Assembly (NCBI GenBank): GCA_030149405.1
Contig: JASBRM010000151.1
Location: 1-5,010, forward strand
Direction of reading: 5' to 3'
Source of the DNA: Neptuniibacter sp.
GTDB lineage: Bacteria; Pseudomonadota; Gammaproteobacteria; Pseudomonadales; Balneatricaceae
Length of the DNA stretch: 5,010 nt
Below, in pieces: positions 1 through 5,010 of this stretch. The number at the start of each line of letters is the position of its first letter. Within the stretch, counting starts at the first letter, position 1. Both the position numbers and the translations under genes were made by a program. Below the pieces are notes generated by a model, which worked only from the letters and a program-made list of their open reading frames with translations, did not search any database and had not been told where the DNA came from.

Positions 1-1860
1 ATTGTCGTCTCAACGGCGACTGTTGCGTTACAGGAACAGCTAATACTCAAAGATTTGCCGCAACTTATCAGTGATGCTGGTATTAATCTAACCTACGGTC
101 TTGCAAAGGGCAGGGGTCGGTATTTTTGTGTGTCCAGCGCGGAGAAGGCTTTAGAGCAACAAAATGAATTAGGTCAGATTGCCTTATATGAAGATGAAGT
201 CGCCCAAAAATTAGGGCAGGTGCAGATCGAAGAGATTAAGTCCCTGTTGGAAGAATATGCATCAGGGCAATGGGATGGAGACAGGGATGCGCTTGCAACC
301 ACAGTTTCAGACCCTATCTGGCGATTAAGTACCAGTGATCACCTTCAATGCACTAATCGCCGATGCAGTAATTTCTCTATTTGTCCTTTCTTTAAAGCAC
401 GCCAAGAATTGGAAAAGTGGGACCTGGTAGTTGCAAACCATGATCTGGTATTAGCTGACCTCTCTTTAGGCGGCGGTGCAATTCTGCCGGCTCCGGAAGA
501 TACAATTTATATCTTTGATGAGGGACATCACCTGGGTGCAAAAACAACCGGGCACTTCTCATACAGTATGCGGGTGAAATCCAGTCAAAGATGGTTAGGG
601 AAAGCTTCGCGAACCTTAAATAAGCTTCTGAATGACGCTGCTGATCATGTTGTGCTGCGATCTTTTATCGAAAAAATGGCCACACCCGTTTCTGAGATGG
701 AAGAGTCGCTAACTGAACTTAATCAGCTATTGCAACAGTTGTTACAGGACCGTCTGGATAAAACTGATCGTTACCGCTTTGCACAAGGTGTTGTACCTGA
801 ACAGATGCAGCTGTTAATGCATGACTTTGCCGCTTCTGCAGAGAGGGTAGTGTTAAAGCTTGAGCAAATCGTTGATCTGTTGAAAGAAGCTATGGATGGC
901 GAGATTGCTGATCTTCCGAAAGAAACAGGCGAACTTTGGTATCCTCAAATCGGTATTCTGCTCTCCCGTGTACAGTCGATGTACTGGCTTGCCCGGTCTT
1001 ATTCTATTCCCGACTCTGAGGGTAAATTACCCACCGCTCGCTGGATAAAGCGCGTTGATGGTAATGATGGGATTGATCTGGAATGTCAAAGCAGCCCTGT
1101 TTCAGCTGCTGAGACGCTTCAGGAGCACCTGTGGCAACACTGTTACGGAGCTGTAATCACATCTGCAACTTTAACTGCGGTAGGGCGTTTTGACCGCTTA
1201 TATTCAGATCTGGGCTTGCCTCAGGATAGCCCTTGCTCTATCCATATGAGCCCCTTTGATTATGAAAAAAATGCAGAGTTGGTTGTGCCTGCGATGCGTT
1301 CGGATCCTAGTAATCAAGAGATGCATAATCAGGAATTGTATGAATTGCTTTTGAAATTACTGCCCGATGAAAGATCCTGTCTGGTCTTATTCAGTTCCTG
1401 GAAACAGATGCGGTATGTTCTTGAGCTGATGCCTGATAAGATGGTCGCCGAGATTTTGGTTCAGGGTGAACTGGCAAAACATGAAATTTTGCGCAGACAC
1501 CGTGAACGTATTGATAATAAACAGTCGAGTATTATCTTTGGCCTGGCTTCGTTTGCTGAAGGTGTAGATCTGCCCGGCGATTACTTAACCCATGTTGTAA
1601 TTGCTAAATTGCCATTCAGTGTGCCTGATGATCCGGTTGATGCTACATACACAGAATGGATTGAAACGCAGGGAAGAAACAGTTTTGAGGAATGGGTGAT
1701 TCCTATGACTTCAATGCGTTTAACTCAGGCTACAGGTCGGTTACTTAGAACTGAAAACGATCACGGCAAAATAACCTTGCTGGATCGACGCTGTATAACC
1801 CGTCGCTATGGTAAACAGCTTTTGGCTGCTCTACCGCCGTATCGGCGTAATTTTTCTTAG
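1..1860 (+). CDS. dinG: ATP-dependent DNA helicase DinG (5'-truncated by window edge)
   Basis: This is an XPD-like superfamily 2 helicase with an iron-sulfur cluster. In E. coli, DinG unwinds DNA 5'-3' and resolves R-loops, D-loops and G-quadruplexes. The frame is open from base 1 through the stop at 1858-1860 (619 codons). The TTG at 55 is therefore not the true start. By alignment from memory with the 716-residue E. coli protein, about 77 residues, including the Walker A loop, lie upstream. Visible motifs are motif Ia [11 protein letters not shown] (10-42), four cluster cysteines (codons at 127, 349, 364 and 382), the DEGHH Walker B box (517-531), SAT (1162-1170), [10 protein letters not shown] (1552-1581) and QATGRLLR (1726-1749). 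The cysteine spacing C-x73-C-x4-C-x5-C equals that of E. coli DinG C120/C194/C199/C205, as I recall it. The paralogue YoaA fits less well because it lacks the FAEG and DEGHH wording. The C-terminus ends just after PPYRRNFS and lacks the basic tail of the E. coli protein. E. coli dinG is LexA-regulated; whether this one is cannot be seen here. Confidence 0.95.
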   Translation: MVVSTATVALQEQLILKDLPQLISDAGINLTYGLAKGRGRYFCVSSAEKALEQQNELGQIALYEDEVAQKLGQVQIEEIKSLLEEYASGQWDGDRDALATTVSDPIWRLSTSDHLQCTNRRCSNFSICPFFKARQELEKWDLVVANHDLVLADLSLGGGAILPAPEDTIYIFDEGHHLGAKTTGHFSYSMRVKSSQRWLGKASRTLNKLLNDAADHVVLRSFIEKMATPVSEMEESLTELNQLLQQLLQDRLDKTDRYRFAQGVVPEQMQLLMHDFAASAERVVLKLEQIVDLLKEAMDGEIADLPKETGELWYPQIGILLSRVQSMYWLARSYSIPDSEGKLPTARWIKRVDGNDGIDLECQSSPVSAAETLQEHLWQHCYGAVITSATLTAVGRFDRLYSDLGLPQDSPCSIHMSPFDYEKNAELVVPAMRSDPSNQEMHNQELYELLLKLLPDERSCLVLFSSWKQMRYVLELMPDKMVAEILVQGELAKHEILRRHRERIDNKQSSIIFGLASFAEGVDLPGDYLTHVVIAKLPFSVPDDPVDATYTEWIETQGRNSFEEWVIPMTSMRLTQATGRLLRTENDHGKITLLDRRCITRRYGKQLLAALPPYRRNFS

Positions 1861-1864
1861 GAAG
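1859..1864 (+). promoter_or_regulatory. Shine-Dalgarno of rhlB overlapping the dinG stop
   Basis: AGGAAG begins within the TAG stop of dinG and lies 7 bases before the TTG at 1872. It is what decides the unusual TTG start. The next in-frame ATG is codon 63, which is already inside the helicase core, beyond the conserved Q-motif aromatic region. The position suggests that ribosomes finishing dinG help initiate rhlB. Confidence 0.7.
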
Positions 1865-1871
1865 TATTGCT

Positions 1872-3305
1872 TTGAGTATTGAAAACAAAGTGGAAACGTC
1901 AGAAGTAAATAAAAATAAATCGAGTTCTTCGCGTAAACCGCAACGGCGTCGTCGTTACTCCAATCGCAAGAATACACCTTGGAATCCAGCTGATTTTGTT
2001 GTTCCTGAAGCTGAGGGAAAAACCAGATTCCACGATTTCAATCTTCCTGACAATGTGATGAGAGCTCTGGCCGATCTGAAGTTCCAGTATTCGACTGAGA
2101 TTCAGGCGGAAACTATTCCAGCGGCGTTGGAAGGCAAAGATATTATTGGCAAGGCCCAGACGGGTACGGGCAAAACTGCTGCTTTTCTTCTGGGCATAGT
2201 AACTGATCTTATCGATTATCCGTTGGATGAAAAGCTAAACCTTGGCGAGCCGCGTGCGCTGATCGTTGCGCCAACCCGAGAGCTTGCGCTTCAAATTGCT
2301 GAGGATGCTAAGGGTTTGGCTAAGTACACCAACCTGCATATTGTCAGTCTTGTTGGTGGAATGGATTATGAAAAGCAACGTCAGAAACTGAAAAAGAAAC
2401 CCGTGGACATTCTGGTGGCTACACCGGGGCGTTTGATTGACTTCATTAATCGTAAAGATGTTGATCTCTGGAACGTTGAAGTACTTGTCCTTGATGAAGC
2501 CGATCGTATGTTGAGCATGGGCTTTATCCCTGATGTGAGGACTATTGTCCGTAATACACCACGTAAAGGTACTGACAGACAGACGCTGCTATACAGTGCA
2601 ACCTTCACTGAAGACATCCTAAATCTTGCGGAACAATGGACGCTGAATGCCGTAAAGATTGAAATTGCACCTCAGATAAAAACAACGGATAACGTCACCC
2701 AGCAGGTTTACCTGGTTTCTGGTGAAGAGAAGTACCGTCTGTTGCGTAATTACATGGATAAGGATCATGCTGAGAAGGTTATTGTATTCGGCAACCGTCG
2801 AGATGAAACCAGAAAACTAGCGGATCGTCTGACAAAAGATGGAATCAAAGCGGCACTGATGTCTGGTGAAATTGCGCAGCAGAAACGCGTAAGAACACTG
2901 GAAGATTTCCGAAGCGGAAAAATTCAGGTGCTTGTTGCGACGGATGTTGCGGGTCGTGGGATCCATATCGATGGTGTGACCCATGTCTTTAACTACCAAC
3001 TGCCTGAAGATCCGGACGATTATGTTCACCGTATTGGCCGTACTGGCCGAGCGGGTGCAACGGGTACTTCAATCTGTTTCGCGTGTGAAGATGATTCGTT
3101 CCTGATCCCAGAGATTGAGGCTGAAACGGGTGTAAAACTGGAGTGTGTTCATCCAGATCCAGAATTACTGAAGGAACCAGAACTACATCAGCCTTCAGAA
3201 GAAAAAAATGAAACTGAAGAAGTAGAAAAACAAGAAACAGCAGAAACAGATTCTGTTGTGGAAGAAGTGGAAACAAATGAGCAACCAGGATCGACACAAA
3301 ACTAA
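1872..3305 (+). CDS. rhlB: DEAD-box ATP-dependent RNA helicase RhlB
   Basis: This is a cytoplasmic DEAD-box RNA helicase. In E. coli, RhlB is the helicase of the RNA degradosome, where RNase E recruits it to unwind structured mRNA for PNPase. The 477-residue product has a Lys/Arg/Ser-rich head (residues 14-34, with RRRR at 25-28) and the RhlB-typical lead-in GKTRFHDF (49-56). Core motifs are AQTGTGKT (95-102), PTRELA (134-139), GG (162-163), TPGR (184-187), DEAD (208-211), SAT (242-244), VIVFGN (303-308), [11 protein letters not shown] (356-366) and HRIGRTGR (386-393). A Glu-rich tail follows (about 433-470, 14 Glu). All catalytic motifs are intact. The lead-in and the [18 protein letters not shown] stretch match Pseudomonas-type RhlB closely; RhlE or SrmB are less likely. 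It is longer than E. coli RhlB (421 residues) because of the head and tail. Start TTG is chosen on its Shine-Dalgarno site. The gene lies 11 bases after dinG, and its last 29 bases overlap the next gene. Confidence 0.9.
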   Translation: MSIENKVETSEVNKNKSSSSRKPQRRRRYSNRKNTPWNPADFVVPEAEGKTRFHDFNLPDNVMRALADLKFQYSTEIQAETIPAALEGKDIIGKAQTGTGKTAAFLLGIVTDLIDYPLDEKLNLGEPRALIVAPTRELALQIAEDAKGLAKYTNLHIVSLVGGMDYEKQRQKLKKKPVDILVATPGRLIDFINRKDVDLWNVEVLVLDEADRMLSMGFIPDVRTIVRNTPRKGTDRQTLLYSATFTEDILNLAEQWTLNAVKIEIAPQIKTTDNVTQQVYLVSGEEKYRLLRNYMDKDHAEKVIVFGNRRDETRKLADRLTKDGIKAALMSGEIAQQKRVRTLEDFRSGKIQVLVATDVAGRGIHIDGVTHVFNYQLPEDPDDYVHRIGRTGRAGATGTSICFACEDDSFLIPEIEAETGVKLECVHPDPELLKEPELHQPSEEKNETEEVEKQETAETDSVVEEVETNEQPGSTQN

Positions 3306-3504
3306 ACGGCTGGCTAATATTGTAGGAGTGGTTTTCAGTGCTGTGATTGCTGCGCTGGGGGTTGCCGGGTTCCAAAGAACCAGCGATCCGCTCCAGCTAT
3401 TGCTGTTCCTGTTCCTCGCAGTGTTAGGTTACCTGATCGTTATCTTTCTATTTAAAGGCGTCAATAAAATATTGGACAGCCTGGACGATTCTTCAAAACA
3501 GTAG
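3277..3504 (+). CDS. small two-helix inner-membrane protein, function unknown
   Basis: I do not recognise this 75-residue protein. It has a basic N-terminus (R6, K8, K10, R11), a first hydrophobic helix at about 12-32, a short polar turn (QRTSDP, 33-38), a second very Leu/Phe-rich helix at about 39-59, and a charged C-terminal end (K60, K64, then Asp/Ser). The positive-inside rule suggests a hairpin with both ends in the cytoplasm. The ATG at 3277 is preferred. An in-frame TTG at 3256 would add seven residues but has no ribosome binding site, whereas a weak GTGGA (3267-3271) precedes the ATG. The gene overlaps the end of rhlB by 29 bases in another frame, so translational coupling is likely, and gpsA begins 20 bases after its stop. 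Hydrophobic, Leu-rich composition and continuous spacing support a real gene over a chance ORF. It does not resemble the DUF4389 pattern I know. No function is proposed. Confidence 0.72.
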   Translation: MSNQDRHKTKRLANIVGVVFSAVIAALGVAGFQRTSDPLQLLLFLFLAVLGYLIVIFLFKGVNKILDSLDDSSKQ

Positions 3505-3515
3505 AGTGTTTTTTC

Positions 3516-3520
3516 GGGGA
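3516..3520 (+). promoter_or_regulatory. probable ribosome binding site of gpsA
   Basis: GGGGA lies 4 bases before the gpsA ATG at 3525, in the only real intergenic gap of this part of the window (20 bases). The spacing is slightly short but usable. No alternative start fits better, since the NAD-binding strand begins only about seven residues into the protein. Confidence 0.5.
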
Positions 3521-3524
3521 TTAT

Positions 3525-4550
3525 ATGTCTGTTGTGAACAAGGTCGCCGTCCTGGGGGGCGGTAGTTTCGGTACTGTTATCGCAAACATCGTTGCTGAAA
3601 ACGGCTATTCCGTTAGCTTATGGTTGCGTGATCCGGCCAGAGCCGAACAGCTGAACCAAACTCATGAAAACAGCCGTTATCTACCTGATTATAAGCTTTC
3701 GCAAAATCTGATTGCTTCTAGCTGCATAGAAAACGTGCTCAAAGATGCCGATCTTGTCTTTGTTTCTATACCCAGCCAGTCGTTCAGGCAGGTTATACAG
3801 CTGGCGAAACCATTCCTGAAATCAGACCAGATGTTAGTCAGCACCACTAAAGGTATTGAAGCGCAAACCTTTAGCTTAATGAGCGAAATCATCAGAGAGG
3901 AATTACCTCAGGCGCGAGTTGGTGTTTTGAGTGGTCCTAACTTAGCTAAAGAAGTGGCTGCTCATCACCTAACTGCAACAGTCATCGCCAGTGATGATGC
4001 GGAGTTAAGAAGCTCAGTACAGAGCATTCTGCATTCAAGCTATTTCAGAGTTTATGCAAGTTCAGACACTTATGGTGTAGAACTTGGCGGTACCCTCAAA
4101 AATATTTATGCGATTGCTGCGGGCCTGAGTTCAGCCTTAGGTATGGGCGAAAACACCAAGAGCATGCTGATGACCCGAAGCTTGGCTGAGATGAGCCGTT
4201 TCGCTGTCTGCATGGGGGCTAATCCCATGACGTTTATTGGCCTTGCCGGTGTTGGTGATTTAATCGTGACCTGTATGTCGCCATTGAGCAGAAACTACAG
4301 AGTGGGTTATGCCTTAGGTGAAGGCAAATCTCTGGAGCAAGCTGTTGAGGCATTAGGGCAGGTTGCTGAAGGTGTTAATACAATTAAACACGTGCGAGAG
4401 AAAGCTGCAGAAATGCAGGTCTATATGCCGTTGGTTGCAGGTTTATACGAGGTGGTCTTCAATAACGCCCCGGTGGCCGATGTAGTGAAGATGCTCATGA
4501 TGAACGAACAGAGTACAGATGTGGAGTTTGTGCTGCCAAGGGGTGAGTGA
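3525..4550 (+). CDS. gpsA: NAD(P)-dependent glycerol-3-phosphate dehydrogenase GpsA
   Basis: GpsA reduces dihydroxyacetone phosphate to sn-glycerol 3-phosphate with NAD(P)H in the cytoplasm. This supplies the backbone for membrane phospholipids. The protein has 341 residues, against 339 in E. coli, so it is full length. An N-terminal Rossmann fold starts [11 protein letters not shown], with the dinucleotide loop G11-x-G13-x-x-G16. STTKGIE (106-112) carries the conserved K109, and [10 protein letters not shown] (136-145) follows. The C-terminal substrate domain has [15 protein letters not shown] (186-200), with the catalytic-type K192, then [12 protein letters not shown] (239-250) and the R256-N257 pair in LSRNYRVG that contacts substrate phosphate in the family. 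No key residue is missing. In many enterics gpsA follows secB; here it sits between a small membrane protein and sixA. The stop codon overlaps the sixA start by one base. In E. coli the enzyme is controlled mainly by product inhibition; no regulatory site is visible here. Confidence 0.97.
   Translation: MSVVNKVAVLGGGSFGTVIANIVAENGYSVSLWLRDPARAEQLNQTHENSRYLPDYKLSQNLIASSCIENVLKDADLVFVSIPSQSFRQVIQLAKPFLKSDQMLVSTTKGIEAQTFSLMSEIIREELPQARVGVLSGPNLAKEVAAHHLTATVIASDDAELRSSVQSILHSSYFRVYASSDTYGVELGGTLKNIYAIAAGLSSALGMGENTKSMLMTRSLAEMSRFAVCMGANPMTFIGLAGVGDLIVTCMSPLSRNYRVGYALGEGKSLEQAVEALGQVAEGVNTIKHVREKAAEMQVYMPLVAGLYEVVFNNAPVADVVKMLMMNEQSTDVEFVLPRGE
4538..4546 (+). promoter_or_regulatory. Shine-Dalgarno of sixA inside the gpsA end
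   Basis: AAGGGGTGA lies within the last codons of gpsA and ends 3 bases before the ATG at 4550. It closely matches the anti-Shine-Dalgarno complement. With the overlapping TGATG stop/start it argues for translational coupling of sixA to gpsA. An in-frame GTG at 4547, directly before the ATG, is a less likely start because it would sit almost against this site. Confidence 0.65.
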
Positions 4551-4996
4551 TGAAATTTTATCTGATGCGGCATGGTGAAGCTGAAATCTATGCTCTATCG
4601 GATAAGGCTCGGCAGCTGACCGATCATGGAGCACAACAAGTTCAAGAACGAATTAACACCCTAAAAGCATCTCTTTCCAACATAGATTGTATTATTCATA
4701 GCCCATATGTCAGAACAACTCAGACTGCCAAAATAGCTGCTGATATTTTAAATATTACAAATGTGAGCAGCTCAGCTTTATGGGTTCCAAATGCAGATCC
4801 ATTATGCGCTCTCGAATCTATAGAAGCGTTTGTTGAAAACACACCTTTATTTATTACTCACATGCCTTTAGTCGCTTTAGTTGAAGCGCATTGTGTTGGT
4901 GAAAAAAATTACCCAATGTCTTTTGAATGCTGCGAAGTATCAGTACTGGATGCAGAGTGGCCAGCTGCTGGACTGGGTACATTCAAAAGACTTTAG
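4550..4996 (+). CDS. sixA: phosphohistidine phosphatase SixA
   Basis: This is a small histidine-phosphatase-superfamily protein of 148 residues; E. coli SixA has 161. In E. coli it removes phosphate from phosphohistidine, first reported for the ArcB HPt domain and later linked to the nitrogen-related PTS. The protein opens [12 protein letters not shown], with R7-H8-G9 carrying the nucleophile His8. SPYVRTTQTA (51-60) has the phosphate-binding R55, and THMPLV (103-108) has the second catalytic His104. SixA is a minimal version of the fold without a large cap insertion, and the length and motifs fit that. The alternative, a generic phosphoglycerate-mutase-like phosphatase, is less likely because those are usually longer. 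The C-terminus is divergent, with Cys127-Cys128 and a GTFKRL end. A hand count over 4681-4860 gives about 36% GC, lower than the neighbouring gpsA (53% in a 60-base sample). The start at 4550 shares one base with the gpsA stop. Confidence 0.9.
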   Translation: MKFYLMRHGEAEIYALSDKARQLTDHGAQQVQERINTLKASLSNIDCIIHSPYVRTTQTAKIAADILNITNVSSSALWVPNADPLCALESIEAFVENTPLFITHMPLVALVEAHCVGEKNYPMSFECCEVSVLDAEWPAAGLGTFKRL

Positions 4997-5010
4997 TTAG
5001 GGATGATTTG
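4997..5010 (+). other. unassigned 14-base end of window
   Basis: After the sixA stop there is an AGGGA (4999-5003) followed by an ATG overlapping it at 5003 and a TTG at 5008. The AGGGA could be the ribosome binding site of a next gene starting at or just past the edge, but too little sequence remains to tell. No terminator hairpin is present between the sixA stop and the edge. Confidence 0.3.

Noticed and set aside
55..57. TTG as the start of dinG
   Set aside because: The frame is open to base 1, and the upstream residues ([11 protein letters not shown]) are conserved helicase motif Ia. The gene is cut by the window edge.
1777..1799. Possible promoter TTGCTG / TATAAC before rhlB
   Set aside because: The spacer is only 11 bases, far from the usual 17, and both boxes lie within conserved dinG codons.
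2381..2617. Minus-strand ORF inside rhlB
   Set aside because: It is a shadow of the DEAD-box region of rhlB, with no recognisable domain. The same applies to the minus-strand ORFs at 2817-3029, 3689-3892 and 4443-4634.
2989..3375. 128-residue minus-strand ORF opposite the end of rhlB
   Set aside because: It lies antisense to strongly conserved rhlB codons and to the small membrane gene. Its Phe/Leu-rich runs are the complement of the Glu/Lys codons. No ribosome binding site or known motif is visible.
3472..3500. Possible promoter before gpsA (TTGGAC with AAAACA 17 bases later; also TAAAAT at 3465)
   Set aside because: The -10 match is poor for the first, and no good -35 precedes the second. 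Such matches are expected by chance in AT-rich coding sequence.
4961..4971. Small inverted repeat CCAGC-T-GCTGG near the sixA end
   Set aside because: It is inside the coding region, the loop is one base, and no T-run follows, so it is not a terminator.

Overview
The window looks like an ordinary chromosomal housekeeping segment of a gammaproteobacterium. By eye its GC content is in the mid-40s percent. RhlB and DinG are both of the gammaproteobacterial type. RhlB, with its N-terminal basic extension, resembles the Pseudomonas/Oceanospirillales versions more than the E. coli one. SixA also fits a proteobacterium. A marine Oceanospirillales-like host is plausible, but that is an inference from protein character only.

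Layout: five genes, all on the + strand, fill the window almost without gaps. (1) The 3' part of dinG, an iron-sulfur DNA helicase whose start lies before base 1, ends at 1860. (2) rhlB, a DEAD-box RNA helicase, starts 11 bases later at a TTG codon (1872-3305). (3) A 75-residue, two-helix membrane protein of unknown function (3277-3504) overlaps the end of rhlB by 29 bases. (4) gpsA, glycerol-3-phosphate dehydrogenase (3525-4550), follows after 20 bases. (5) sixA, a phosphohistidine phosphatase (4550-4996), shares one base with the gpsA stop. The last 14 bases are too short to assign. There is no gene-free stretch above 20 bases, no RNA gene, repeat, mobile element or CRISPR array, and no rho-independent terminator.

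The spacing (11, -29, 20 and -1 bases) and the lack of terminators suggest a single transcription unit, or at least strong translational coupling at two junctions. The genes do not form one obvious pathway. DinG (R-loop and G-quadruplex unwinding, DNA repair) and RhlB (mRNA turnover) both remodel nucleic acids. GpsA makes the phospholipid backbone precursor. SixA removes phosphate from histidine in signalling or PTS proteins.

I found no clear undescribed system. The points most worth a second look are the unknown small membrane protein nested in the rhlB end, the dinG-rhlB pairing, the basic-head/acidic-tail layout of RhlB with an A7 run at the tail, and the AT-rich sixA.
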